Shown here one piece after another: positions 23,683 through 32,602 of a DNA stretch of 64,000 nt. The position numbers were made by a program, and so were the translations under genes. Position 1 is the first letter of the stretch, and each line of letters starts with the position of its first letter. The stretch comes from Oscillospiraceae bacterium (GTDB taxonomy: Bacteria > Bacillota > Clostridia > Oscillospirales > Oscillospiraceae). The notes under the pieces are model-generated. The model searched no databases. It saw only the letters and a list, made by a program, of their open reading frames with translations, and was not told where the DNA came from. The stretch lies in the NCBI GenBank assembly GCA_015067435.1, contig SVMM01000002.1, positions 62,001-126,000 on the forward strand. Direction: 5' to 3'.

Positions 23683-24710
23683 GCTTCCTCTCTCCCTTCC
23701 ATTGCCTTGCGCCGCAGCTGGCCGCAGGACGCGTCGATATCACCGCCGAGGCTGCGGCGCACGGTTGCCGTGACACCGTGCGATTCCAGCCGCTTTTGAA
23801 ACGCCGCGATGCGCCGGCTGGGCTTCAGCTCGCTCTCCACGACATCGTTGAGCGGGATCAGGTTCACATGTCCCGGCATCCCGCGGATCTTCCTTGCCAG
23901 AAGATCGGCCTGCTCGTCGCTGTCGTTCACGCCGTCGATCATCGCGTATTCAAACGAAATGCGCCTGCCAGTCTTTTGAAAATAGCGGTGGCAGGCGTCA
24001 AACAGCTCTTCCGCGTCGTAGGCGTTGTTGACCGGCATGATGCGCGAGCGCGTCTCGCTGTCCGGCGCGTGGAGCGACACGGAAAGCGTCAGCTGCAAGC
24101 CAAGCTCGGCAAGCCGGTCGATCCCGGGCACCACGCCGCAGGTGGAGAGCGAGATGTGGCGCATCCCGATGTTCAGCCCGTCGGGATCGTTGACCAGCTC
24201 CAGAAACCGCAGCACCGTGTCGAGATTGTCCATCGGCTCGCCAATGCCCATCAGCACGATGTTTGAGACGTCGAGCCCCGAATCCAGCTGCGTAAACAGC
24301 ACCTGATCGATCATTTCGGACGCGCACAGGTCGCGCACCCGCCCCGCGATCGTCGAGGCGCAGAATTTGCAGCCCATGCGGCAGCCGACCTGCGAGGAGA
24401 TACACACCGTGTTCCCATGATGGTAGGACATGAGCACCGTCTCGATGCAGTTGCCGTCGGCAAGCTCCCAGAGGTACTTGATCGTCCCGTCCAGTTGGGA
24501 GACCTGCTTGCGCGCGACCTTCGGCGCCGTGATGAAGAAACGCTCCGACAGCTTGGCGCGCAGCGGCTTGGAGAGATTGCTCATCTCGTCGAAGCTCGTC
24601 GCGCCGCGGTGCAGCCAGGTAAAGACCTGCTTTCCGCGGAACGCCGGCTCCCCCATCTCGCGCAGCGCGTCCGAGATCTCGGCGAGCGTCATGCTTTTGA
24701 TATCTGTCAT
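23679..24710 (-). CDS. rlmN: 23S rRNA/tRNA adenine-C2 methyltransferase
   Basis: A 343-aa radical SAM enzyme. The cluster-binding CxxxCxxC is visible in GCRMGCKFCAST, the conserved MGIGEPMDN and SLHAPD segments follow, and a C-terminal Cys lies in GDIDASCGQLR. It methylates C2 of A2503 in 23S rRNA and A37 in some tRNAs. The start at 24710 overlaps the rsmB stop as ATGA; the in-frame region upstream lies inside rsmB and is not used. Confidence 0.96.
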   Translation of the reverse strand: MTDIKSMTLAEISDALREMGEPAFRGKQVFTWLHRGATSFDEMSNLSKPLRAKLSERFFITAPKVARKQVSQLDGTIKYLWELADGNCIETVLMSYHHGNTVCISSQVGCRMGCKFCASTIAGRVRDLCASEMIDQVLFTQLDSGLDVSNIVLMGIGEPMDNLDTVLRFLELVNDPDGLNIGMRHISLSTCGVVPGIDRLAELGLQLTLSVSLHAPDSETRSRIMPVNNAYDAEELFDACHRYFQKTGRRISFEYAMIDGVNDSDEQADLLARKIRGMPGHVNLIPLNDVVESELKPSRRIAAFQKRLESHGVTATVRRSLGGDIDASCGQLRRKAMEGREEA

Positions 24711-26026
24711 GCCTGTTTCCTTCTGATTTTTGCGATGTAGAAGCCGTCTGTTCCGTGCTTTTGCGGCCAGAGCGTGATTTTTCCGTCCGTTTCGCCGACC
24801 GGCAGCGCAAAGGGCTCGTATGCGTATTCGGGCGCGCTGTGCAAAAAGGCGTCCGTCACGCTCTCGTTCTCCTCCGGCAGCACCGTGCAGGTCGAGTAGA
24901 CCAGTGCTCCGCCGGGCTTCACGTACCGCGCGGCGTTTGTAAGGATCGCGCGCTGGATCTCCGGCAGGTCGGCGAGCGCCGCGGGCTCCTTGTAGCGGAC
25001 GTCCGGCTTTTTGCGGATGATGCCGAGGCCGGAGCACGGCACATCGCAGAACACGACGTCAAATCCGTTCTGCCATTCCGAACGGATTTCTCTTCCGTCC
25101 GCCGCACAGGTCTCGATACAACCGATACCCAGCCGTTCGGCTCCCTCCCGGACGCGCTTGAGCTTGTTCTCGTGCAGATCGCAGGCGACAATGCGCCCCT
25201 TGCCTTGCATGGCGAACGCGGCGGAAAAGGACTTCCCGCCCGGCGCGGCGCATACGTCCAGCACCGCCATGCCCGGACGGACGCCGGAAACCAGTGAAAC
25301 AAGGCGCGCAGCCCCGTCCTGCACGGTGAATTCCCCGCGGTAGAACGCCGGGAGCGTCGTCAAATCGCCGACGCCGGAGAGCTCCAGACAATCCGGCACC
25401 CAGTCATGCGGTTTTGCCGTGACGCCGCAGCCGGAGAGCTCGCGCAGCAGCCGGTCCGCATCGGTTTTGAGCGGGTTGATCTGTACGGTCACGGGCGCGA
25501 TCTCGTTGTTCTCGCGCAGAAAAGCTTCGGCACCGTCCGTGCCGAGCAGCGCGGCCATGCGCTCCGTCAGCCACCTCGGATGGCTCGTCTCGACGGACAG
25601 CTGCCCGATCTCGTCCTCGGCGCGTATGGACGGCAGATGCTCCTTATTCTGCGACAACCTGCGCAGCACCGCGTTGACCAGCCCCGCAGCCGCGCCACGC
25701 TTTGACGCCTTGGCAAGCTCGACGGATTCGTTCACCGCCGCGCTGTCCGGTACCTTGTCCAGAAACAGGATCTGGTATGCGCCGATGCGCAGAATATCGG
25801 GCAGCGGCTGCTGCAAATGGCTGAGCCGCTGCGTACAGTAAGCCTCCAGCCGGTCGTCCAGCAGCATCCGATTCTGCATGACGCCGTAGACGATGCGGCT
25901 TGTCAGCGCCGCATCCGCGGCGTTCAGTCCCGCGCGCTTCAGCTCCGCCGCCAGCGCGGCGTCCGCCCACGCGCCGCCGGTGCGGCAGGCGGAGAGCACC
26001 CGCAGCGTGCTATCCCGCGCGCTCAC
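24707..26026 (-). CDS. rsmB: 16S rRNA m5C967 methyltransferase
   Basis: A 439-aa protein with an N-terminal NusB-like domain (about residues 1-140) and a C-terminal SAM methyltransferase (VLDVCAAPGGKSF; the Cys pair in DVPCSGLGIIRKKPD and STCTVLPEEN). It starts with GTG at 26026, inside the fmt stop (GTGA). fmt-rsmB adjacency is very common in bacteria. Confidence 0.95.
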   Translation of the reverse strand: MSARDSTLRVLSACRTGGAWADAALAAELKRAGLNAADAALTSRIVYGVMQNRMLLDDRLEAYCTQRLSHLQQPLPDILRIGAYQILFLDKVPDSAAVNESVELAKASKRGAAAGLVNAVLRRLSQNKEHLPSIRAEDEIGQLSVETSHPRWLTERMAALLGTDGAEAFLRENNEIAPVTVQINPLKTDADRLLRELSGCGVTAKPHDWVPDCLELSGVGDLTTLPAFYRGEFTVQDGAARLVSLVSGVRPGMAVLDVCAAPGGKSFSAAFAMQGKGRIVACDLHENKLKRVREGAERLGIGCIETCAADGREIRSEWQNGFDVVFCDVPCSGLGIIRKKPDVRYKEPAALADLPEIQRAILTNAARYVKPGGALVYSTCTVLPEENESVTDAFLHSAPEYAYEPFALPVGETDGKITLWPQKHGTDGFYIAKIRRKQA

Positions 26027-26946
26027 GGCAGGACTGCCCCGGCGGGAACGTGTGCGCCGTTGAACCATGCGCTCCCCGCCACGCGGCCGCCGCCCTCGCG
26101 CTGCAGCTCGGTGATGACGACGGTTTTGCCGTCGCCGCAGGCGGCCTCGACGCCGCGCTTGACCGCGCGCATCGTACCGGGGGCATCGGACGTTTCTCCG
26201 CCCAGCTCGGCGCGCCAGAGCTTCGTCGGCTTCCCGTCGATGACCGTCGCGGCAACCGGCCACGGCACCAGCGCGCGGATCTGGTCAAAGACCTCGCGTG
26301 CGCTCCGGCTCCAGTCGACCGGCGACATCTCGCGCGCGAGCATCGCGGCGTAGGTCGCTTCCGCGTCGTTCTGCGGCGTGCGCGTCGCCGTGCCGTCCGC
26401 GATATGCGGGATCGTCTCGGACAGAAGCTCCGCGCCGAGCGCGGCAAGCTTCTCAAACAGTGTCACCGCGTTGTCCTCCGGGAGGATCGGCGTGCTGCGC
26501 ATGCTGATAATATCACCGGCGTCCAGCTTCTTCGCCATGTGCATGATCGTAACGCCGGTTTCGTCGTCCCCGTTGAGAATGGCGCGGTTGATCGGCGCCG
26601 CGCCGCGGTACTTCGGCAGCAGCGACGCGTGGACGTTGACGCTGCCGAGCGTCGGGACCGTGAGGATATCCTCCGGCAGGATCTGCCCGTAGGCCGCCAC
26701 GACCGTCAGCTCCGGCGCGAGAGAGCGCAGCAGCGCAAGCGGCTCCTCCCCGCGCATCCGCTCCGGCTGATAAACGCTCAGCCCCATTGATTCGGCATAG
26801 ACCTTCACGGGCGGCGGCGTGATCTTTTTCCGGTTGCCCGGTTTATCAGGCTGCGTGAAGACGCCGACGATCTCGTGCCCGTCCTCCGTCAGACGGCGGA
26901 GGGACGCAACGGCGAAATCGGGCGTGCCCATAAAGACGATCCTCAT
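26023..26946 (-). CDS. fmt: Methionyl-tRNA formyltransferase
   Basis: A 307-aa enzyme with the N-terminal formyltransferase fold (MGTPDFA), the catalytic NVHASLLPKYRGAAPIN block with its Asn-His pair, and a C-terminal tRNA-binding OB domain. It formylates initiator Met-tRNA. It overlaps def by 4 nt, placing the enzymes that add and remove the formyl group in one transcript. Confidence 0.97.
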   Translation of the reverse strand: MRIVFMGTPDFAVASLRRLTEDGHEIVGVFTQPDKPGNRKKITPPPVKVYAESMGLSVYQPERMRGEEPLALLRSLAPELTVVAAYGQILPEDILTVPTLGSVNVHASLLPKYRGAAPINRAILNGDDETGVTIMHMAKKLDAGDIISMRSTPILPEDNAVTLFEKLAALGAELLSETIPHIADGTATRTPQNDAEATYAAMLAREMSPVDWSRSAREVFDQIRALVPWPVAATVIDGKPTKLWRAELGGETSDAPGTMRAVKRGVEAACGDGKTVVITELQREGGGRVAGSAWFNGAHVPAGAVLP

Positions 26947-27455
26947 TCGTCCTCCTCACCGTATTCTTCCGGATGCGAATCGATGTACTCCTGCAGCTCC
27001 TCGTCGGTGAGCAGATGGTCGCAGTGCGAGGTGTACAGATACCCGTCCAGATGGTCGATCTCGTGGCAGAAGCAGCGCGCGGTGATATCCTCGTCCTCGA
27101 TCTCGAAGAACGCGCCGTCGCGGTCCTGCGCGCGCACCCGAACCTTGTACGGGCGCGTGACGATGCCGTAGCGGCCGGGGATGCTCAGGCAGCCCTCCAG
27201 CCCCGTCTGCTCACCCTCTGTCGCAATGATCTCCGGGTTGATGAGCTCGATGATCTCGCCCTCGCTGTCCTCCACGATGCAGATGCGGCGCAGAACGCCC
27301 ACCTGCGGTGCGGCAAGACCGACGCCGCCCGCCTCCTCCAGCGTTTCCGCCATATCGTCCAGCAGCGTGTGCAGCCTCGCGTTGAACTCTGTCACCGGGC
27401 GGCATACCTTTTCCAGAACGGGATCGCCCCGCTCCACAATCTTTCGAATCGCCAT
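26943..27455 (-). CDS. def: Peptide deformylase
   Basis: A 170-aa metalloprotease with the three family motifs: GVGLAAPQVG (~46-55), EGCLSIPG with the metal Cys, and HEIDHLDG with the two metal His and catalytic Glu. It removes N-formyl from nascent proteins. It begins 12 nt after the priA stop and overlaps fmt. Confidence 0.97.
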   Translation of the reverse strand: MAIRKIVERGDPVLEKVCRPVTEFNARLHTLLDDMAETLEEAGGVGLAAPQVGVLRRICIVEDSEGEIIELINPEIIATEGEQTGLEGCLSIPGRYGIVTRPYKVRVRAQDRDGAFFEIEDEDITARCFCHEIDHLDGYLYTSHCDHLLTDEELQEYIDSHPEEYGEEDE

Positions 27456-27467
27456 GTTGCTGTTCTC

Positions 27468-29936
27468 CTATCCCAATGCATTGCAGTCCGCAAAAATGTC
27501 GAGACCGCGGTTTTCCTTGTGCTTGTAAAATGCCAGAAGAAACGCTGACACCAGCCGGCGGAACTCCGGCGTGTTTTTTGCCACGATGAACACCCGGTAG
27601 CGGTAGCGGTTGTTCACCTTGACGACCGGCGCGGGCGCCGGACCGAGCACCTCCGGCTCCGCCTCGCGCAGTTCCGCATTTTGCCCGATCTCCGCGCGCA
27701 GCGCGTCGCGCAGCGTCACGCAGGCGTGCAGCGCCTGTCCTTCGTCAACGCCGCTGACAGACAGCGTAAAGAGGTCGGCAAAGGGCGGATAGCGCCGCAG
27801 CTTCCGCATCCGGATCTCGCTTTTGTAAAACGCCTCGTAATCCTGCGCCGCTGCGGCGCGGATCACGTCATTTTCCGGCGTAAAGGTCTGGATGACCGCG
27901 CGGCCCTGACGGCTTCCGCGGCCCGCGCGCCCGACGACCTGCGCCAGCAGGCCGAACGTGCGTTCGGCGGCGCGGTAGTTATCCACATAGAGCGACAGAT
28001 CCGCCGCAAGCACGCCCACCAGCGTCACATTCTCAAAGTCCAGCCCCTTGGCAACCATTTGTGTCCCGAGAAGGATGGGTACGCGCTCCTCGGAAAACTG
28101 CCGCAGGAGCTTTTCATGCCCGTGCGACGCGCCGACCGTATCCGCGTCCATGCGGAGCACGCGCACGCCGGGAAACGTATCCTGCAGCTCCGCCTCCACC
28201 CGCTGCGTCCCCGCTCCGACAGGGTGCATCGGCGCGCCGCAGTCCGGACAGTAGTCCGGCGCCGGGCGGGAAAAACCGCAGTAATGGCACATCAGGCGCC
28301 GGTTCGCCGAGTGATAGGTCAGCGGCACGCTGCACCGCGGGCAGTCCGGCACGCATCCGCAGGCGCTGCACAGCAGCATCCGCGCGTTGCCGCGCCGATT
28401 GAGAAACAGGATGCTCTGTTCTCCCCGCTCGATGTTCTCGGCGAGCTCCGCGCGCAGCGGAGCGCTCAAAATGCCGTCGTTTCCGGCGCGAAGCTCCGTG
28501 CGCATATCGGCGATGCGCACATCCGGAAGGCTTTGCGCGTTGTATCGACTGTAAAGGTGAAATACCTGATAGCGCCCGTTTCTCGCGTAGTACGAGGTCT
28601 CGACCGTCGGTGTGGCGGAGCCGAGCAGCAGCAGAGCGCCGTGCTGCGCGCAGCGGAACTGCGCGATGTCGCGTGTTTGATAGCGCGGCGGATTTTCCGA
28701 GGTGTAGGTTGCCTCCTGCTCCTCGTCCATGATGATAATGCCGATGTCGTTCAGCGGCGCGAACACCGCGGAGCGCGTGCCGAGTACCACGCGAACCTCG
28801 CCGTTTCGGATGCGCTTCCACTGGTCGTAGCGCTCCGTCAGGCGCAGCGCGCTGTGCAGCATGGCGACGCTGTCGCCGAAGCAGGCGGTGAATTTCTCCA
28901 TCATCTGCGGCGTCAGTGCAATCTCCGGAACCAGCAGCAGCGCCGTTTTGCCCCGGTCCAGCACATTCCGGATCAGGCGGATATAGACCTGCGTCTTGCC
29001 GCTGGCGGTAACGCCGTGCAGCAGCGCGGCGCCGGCCTCTCCGGCGGCGCAGAGCGCGTCCAGCCCCTGGAAGGCGCGCTCCTGCTCCTCATTGAGCACG
29101 AAGTCGGGCGGCTCCCGCAGCGCAGCGTAATTCGGAACGCGATACGCCTCCTGTTCCGCGATGCGGATGATGCCGTCCTTCTCCAGCGCGCGCAGCGTTC
29201 TGGCGCTTGCGCCGGTGTAATAGTAAATATCCGACGAGGCAAGCTCGCCCTCTGCGCAAAGAAGCTCCACGACCGCATAACGAACGGACGCGGAGGACTT
29301 TTTGCGCTCGACAGCCGCCATGGCGTCCTCGCGGCTTACCGCGAGGCTGACCATGCGCACGTGCTTGTCACCGATCGTCTGCACCGCGGACTGCTCCGCC
29401 GTGACGAGCGACTTTGCGCGCAATGTCTCCAGCGCGCGCTCCGTTTCGTCGCCGCAGCATCTGGCAAGCTCCGACGCCTCACGGCCGCCCGACGCCGCAA
29501 GCTCCCGCAGCAGCAGGCTCTCAACGCTGTCCGGCTCCACGGCGGCAAGCGCCGTCTCCCCATCCAGCCCCTCCGCAAGGCTCCAGAGCGTACGGTAGCG
29601 GAACCAGACGCCGGAGGGCAGAACGCACTTGATCGCATCGTAATACGTGCAGAAATACCGCGCTTTCATCCATCGGACAAGGCGAAGCATTTCTCCGTCC
29701 ATCAAGGGCGCGTCGTCCAGAACGGCGCGCAGCGGCTTATAGGTGCTGCGCATTTCGCCCTGAAAGGTCTCCAGCACAAATCCCTCCGTCGAGCGGTTGC
29801 CCATGCCGAACGGCACCGTGACGCGCACGCCCGGCTGTACACCGCCGGCGAGCTCCTCCGGAACCAGATAGGTATACGGCTTGTCGGCGGCGTAGGGTAC
29901 GCCGGAGACCGCGATCTGTGCAAGTTCGACGATCAA
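27468..29936 (-). CDS. priA: Primosomal protein N' (replication restart helicase)
   Basis: This 822-aa PriA has an N-terminal 3'-DNA-binding domain, a helicase core with Walker A GVTASGKT and a DEEQE box, a zinc region (CSACGC, CPRC, CHYCG, CPDC) between the helicase lobes, and the ATLVGVLAAD-type C-terminal motifs. It reloads the replisome at stalled forks. The start is TTG at 29936, overlapping the rpoZ stop (TTGA). High GC produces a long open frame on the opposite strand that is not a gene. Confidence 0.96.
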   Translation of the reverse strand: MIVELAQIAVSGVPYAADKPYTYLVPEELAGGVQPGVRVTVPFGMGNRSTEGFVLETFQGEMRSTYKPLRAVLDDAPLMDGEMLRLVRWMKARYFCTYYDAIKCVLPSGVWFRYRTLWSLAEGLDGETALAAVEPDSVESLLLRELAASGGREASELARCCGDETERALETLRAKSLVTAEQSAVQTIGDKHVRMVSLAVSREDAMAAVERKKSSASVRYAVVELLCAEGELASSDIYYYTGASARTLRALEKDGIIRIAEQEAYRVPNYAALREPPDFVLNEEQERAFQGLDALCAAGEAGAALLHGVTASGKTQVYIRLIRNVLDRGKTALLLVPEIALTPQMMEKFTACFGDSVAMLHSALRLTERYDQWKRIRNGEVRVVLGTRSAVFAPLNDIGIIIMDEEQEATYTSENPPRYQTRDIAQFRCAQHGALLLLGSATPTVETSYYARNGRYQVFHLYSRYNAQSLPDVRIADMRTELRAGNDGILSAPLRAELAENIERGEQSILFLNRRGNARMLLCSACGCVPDCPRCSVPLTYHSANRRLMCHYCGFSRPAPDYCPDCGAPMHPVGAGTQRVEAELQDTFPGVRVLRMDADTVGASHGHEKLLRQFSEERVPILLGTQMVAKGLDFENVTLVGVLAADLSLYVDNYRAAERTFGLLAQVVGRAGRGSRQGRAVIQTFTPENDVIRAAAAQDYEAFYKSEIRMRKLRRYPPFADLFTLSVSGVDEGQALHACVTLRDALRAEIGQNAELREAEPEVLGPAPAPVVKVNNRYRYRVFIVAKNTPEFRRLVSAFLLAFYKHKENRGLDIFADCNALG

Positions 29937-30145
29937 CGGTTGATTGAGATATCGACGTCGCCCGTGCTGATCTTGCCCTCGGCAACCTCATTGATTGCGG
30001 AGGTGACGGGCTTCTCGGTCAGGTGCAGGCCCTCCTCGTCGGCAGCCTCGGCGATCTGGCGCGCGCGGCGTGCGACAACGTTGACCAGCAGATAACGGTT
30101 GGGGACGTTCTTGTTGAGCGTCGTCATAGCGGGATAAAGCATCAT
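29933..30145 (-). CDS. rpoZ: RNA polymerase omega subunit
   Basis: A 70-aa RpoZ with the characteristic NRYLLVNVVARRARQIAE and PVTSAINEVAEGKI segments. It promotes assembly of the RNA polymerase beta' subunit. AAGGAA precedes two adjacent ATGs (30145, 30142), so the first residue is uncertain by one. Placement after gmk is typical of Firmicutes. Confidence 0.94.
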   Translation of the reverse strand: MMLYPAMTTLNKNVPNRYLLVNVVARRARQIAEAADEEGLHLTEKPVTSAINEVAEGKISTGDVDISINR

Positions 30146-30206
30146 AGTGGTGTTCCTTCTTTCTGATAAATGGTAATTGCTGCTCAGGCAGCATATTTGA
30201 ACGGTT

Positions 30207-30800
30207 TTATTCGCTGAGGATCTTCATGCGGTCGGCGGGCTTGCAATGCTCGGCAATCATGATGGCGTTGACCTCGCGCACGGCGCGCTCCACCGAATCG
30301 TTGATGACGAAGTAGTCGTACACGTCGGCGGTTTGAAGCTCCGCCTTTGCGCGCAGCAGGCGCTTTTGGATCTTCTCGTCGCTGTCCGTTCCGCGGCTTT
30401 TCAGACGGCGCTCCAGCTCCTCCCACGAGGGCGGCGCAATGAAAATGCGCACAGTCTCAGGCCGCTTGTTGCACACCTGGATCGCGCCCTGCACCTCAAT
30501 GTCGAGGATGACGTCCTTGCCCTCCTCCATGGCGCGGTCGACGTACTTCTTCGGCGTTCCGTAGAAGTTGCCGACGTACTCGGCGTATTCCAAGAAGGCG
30601 TCCGCCTCGATCAGCGCCTGAAAGTGCGGCACATCGATGAAATGGTAGTGCACGCCGTCCTGCTCGCCCTCGCGCGGCTCGCGCGTCGTCGCGGAGATGG
30701 AAAAATAGAGGTCGTCGCGTCCCTCGAACAGGCTTTTGAGCACCGTGCTCTTTCCGACGCCGGACGGGCCGGAAACAATGAAAGTCTTCCCTTTTTGCAT
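30207..30800 (-). CDS. gmk: Guanylate kinase
   Basis: A 197-aa enzyme with the P-loop SGPSGVGKST near the N-terminus and the GMP-binding TTREPREGEQDGVHYHF block. It phosphorylates GMP to GDP. The ATG at 30800 has GGAGGAG at good distance; a GTG two codons upstream (30806) overlaps the remA stop and is an alternative. A 61-nt gap separates it from rpoZ. Confidence 0.96.
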   Translation of the reverse strand: MQKGKTFIVSGPSGVGKSTVLKSLFEGRDDLYFSISATTREPREGEQDGVHYHFIDVPHFQALIEADAFLEYAEYVGNFYGTPKKYVDRAMEEGKDVILDIEVQGAIQVCNKRPETVRIFIAPPSWEELERRLKSRGTDSDEKIQKRLLRAKAELQTADVYDYFVINDSVERAVREVNAIMIAEHCKPADRMKILSE

Positions 30801-30802
30801 AA

Positions 30803-31069
30803 TCACTCCTCCTCGTCATCCAGTCCGCCGAGTACCTCAACGCCCATGCGCTCCGCGAGCTTCGCCGCCGGGATGGCGGAGAGAACAACATGGTCGCTGT
30901 CCATGATAAAAACCGCCGCTGTCTTGCGGCCGTAGGTCGCGTCGATGAGCATGCCGCGCTCGCGGGACTCCTGGATCAGCCGCTTGATCGGCGCGGAGTC
31001 CGGGGATACGACCGCCAGCATACGATCCGCGCTGACCAGATTGCCAAAACCGATATTGATAAGTTTCAT
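30803..31069 (-). CDS. remA: RemA-family (DUF370) regulatory protein
   Basis: An 88-aa protein beginning [20 protein letters not shown], with the conserved [20 protein letters not shown] core. RemA in Bacillus is a DNA-binding activator of matrix and osmoprotection genes that forms large rings. The order yicC-remA-gmk-rpoZ-priA is widely conserved in Firmicutes. An acidic tail (DDEEE) ends the protein. Confidence 0.93.
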   Translation of the reverse strand: MKLINIGFGNLVSADRMLAVVSPDSAPIKRLIQESRERGMLIDATYGRKTAAVFIMDSDHVVLSAIPAAKLAERMGVEVLGGLDDEEE

Positions 31070-31078
31070 AGCCTGTCC

Positions 31079-31963
31079 TTATTCGATGTTCTGCACTTGC
31101 TCGCGGATCTTCTCGACCTCCGCCTTGAGCTCCACGACCACGCGGGCGATCTCGACGTCGTTGCACTTTGAGCCGACGGTGTTGCTCTCACGGTTGACCT
31201 CCTGAATGAGAAAGTCCATCTTACGGCCCATCGGCTCGTCGGAGTCCAGCATGGCGCGCAGCTGCGAAACGTGGCTGCGCAGGCGCACGGTCTCCTCGTC
31301 GACGGCGACCTTGTCGGCGTAGATCGCCGCCTCGGTCAGGATGCGGGATTCCTCGATCGTAGTGCTTTGCAGCACCTCCTGCATCCGCGCGGTCAGCTTT
31401 TCGCGGTACTCGCGCACCGTCTCCGGCGATCGCGCCTCCACCTTCCCCGTCAGCGTTTCGATGCTGTCGAGCCGGGAGCCGATGTCGGCGGCGAGCTTCT
31501 CGCCCTCGACGCCGCGCATCGCGTTGTAGGCATCCAGCGCCTCATCCGCGACGGCGCAGATATCCGCCTGCACGCTCTCCAGATCCTCCTCCGCCTTGGT
31601 GACGGTCAGCACGTCCGGAAAGCGGGCGAGATCTACAGCGGAATATGTGCCGCGAAGCGCGTCCCCGCCCAGCGCCTCCAGTCTGCCCAGCGCATCCAGA
31701 TACGCTTTGGCAAGCGGCTCGTTGACGGACACCACCGTTTCGTCCGCAGCGGTGGCGTCGATGGTGACGAACACGTCCACCTTGCCGCGGGAAACCGCCT
31801 TCTGCACACGCTGCTTGATGGCGTCCTCCGTAAAGATGTAGGCGCGCGGCAGCTTGACCGTCGTGTCCAGATACCGGTTGTTGACGCTGCGCACCTCGAC
31901 CGTGATGTCGCGGTTGTGCAGGGTCTGCCTCGCCCGGCCGTAGCCGGTCATACTTTTGACCAT
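31079..31963 (-). CDS. YicC family endoribonuclease-like protein
   Basis: A 294-aa protein with an N-terminal YicC_N region (MVKSMTGYGRA, EVRSVNNRYLD) and a C-terminal DUF1732 (MGRKMDFLIQEVNRESNTVGSK). Members in E. coli and Bacillus have been linked to RNA cleavage and small-RNA turnover. It is followed by remA after 9 nt. Confidence 0.93.
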   Translation of the reverse strand: MVKSMTGYGRARQTLHNRDITVEVRSVNNRYLDTTVKLPRAYIFTEDAIKQRVQKAVSRGKVDVFVTIDATAADETVVSVNEPLAKAYLDALGRLEALGGDALRGTYSAVDLARFPDVLTVTKAEEDLESVQADICAVADEALDAYNAMRGVEGEKLAADIGSRLDSIETLTGKVEARSPETVREYREKLTARMQEVLQSTTIEESRILTEAAIYADKVAVDEETVRLRSHVSQLRAMLDSDEPMGRKMDFLIQEVNRESNTVGSKCNDVEIARVVVELKAEVEKIREQVQNIE

Positions 31964-31975
31964 GTCTCTGTCTCC

Positions 31976-32602
31976 TTAAATACAGCAAAAAATCGGGCAG
32001 CCGGTCGTACTGTAGCAGGCAAGACCGGCGCAAAGGCGCATACAGGCGTCGTTGTCGTAAGTCATGGTTCCAAAGCCGCGATAGCCCGCCGGATGATATC
32101 CGCCGGAGGTAAAACGGTTCAGGATCTCGCGGTACTCCTCATTGCCGGGGTCCATCTGGCAGGCGGTCTCCAAATGCTGCTTCGCCTCGTCCATCCAGCC
32201 GCGGCGCGAGCACACGACGCCCATGAGAAAGTGCCATTCCGCGTCGCGCGTCTCCGTTTCGTTGAGCAGGCGCTCCGCGAGCGAGATGTCACCGTTGTTG
32301 ATTGCCATGCGGACACGCTGCATCAGCGGGCTCCCGCTGTACGCCGTGCGGTAGGACGCGCTGCCGCCGTAGGAGCTTTGGCGCGGGGCGGACGCCGTGT
32401 AGCTGTAGCCGCCCTTGCGCTGCTTCTGGATCTGGTCGTATGCCTCGTTGATCTCCTTCATCTTCTCCTGCGCGAGATCGGCAAGCGGGTTATCGTGATA
32501 GTTGTCCGGATGGTACTTGCGCGCAAGCTCCCGATAGGCGTGCTTGACCTCGTCGTCGGTGGCGGTTGGCGCAATATTCAGAACCTTGTAGGGATCGCTC
32601 AT
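31976..32602 (-). CDS. J-domain protein with a short Cys-rich tail
   Basis: A 208-aa protein. Residues 1-65 are a J domain with the HPD tripeptide (ARKYHPDNYH), followed by a Tyr/Ser-rich linker and a TPR-like helical region (AINNGDISLAERLLNETETRDAEWHF). It lacks the G/F-rich and zinc domains of DnaJ, so it is a specialised DnaK co-chaperone. The last ~15 residues have four Cys (CAGLACYSTTGCPIFCCI), odd for this family. It overlaps the DUF5685 gene by 4 nt, which suggests that protein as client or partner. Confidence 0.88.
   Translation of the reverse strand: MSDPYKVLNIAPTATDDEVKHAYRELARKYHPDNYHDNPLADLAQEKMKEINEAYDQIQKQRKGGYSYTASAPRQSSYGGSASYRTAYSGSPLMQRVRMAINNGDISLAERLLNETETRDAEWHFLMGVVCSRRGWMDEAKQHLETACQMDPGNEEYREILNRFTSGGYHPAGYRGFGTMTYDNDACMRLCAGLACYSTTGCPIFCCI

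Noticed and set aside
27681..30095. An 804-codon open frame on the plus strand opposite priA
   Set aside because: It is a shadow of a GC-rich gene: composition is Arg/Ala/His/Gln-rich with no domain, and priA on the other strand is complete with all its motifs. The same applies to other long antisense frames, for example 3453-4655 (-), 39576-41360 (+) and 61599-63749 (+).
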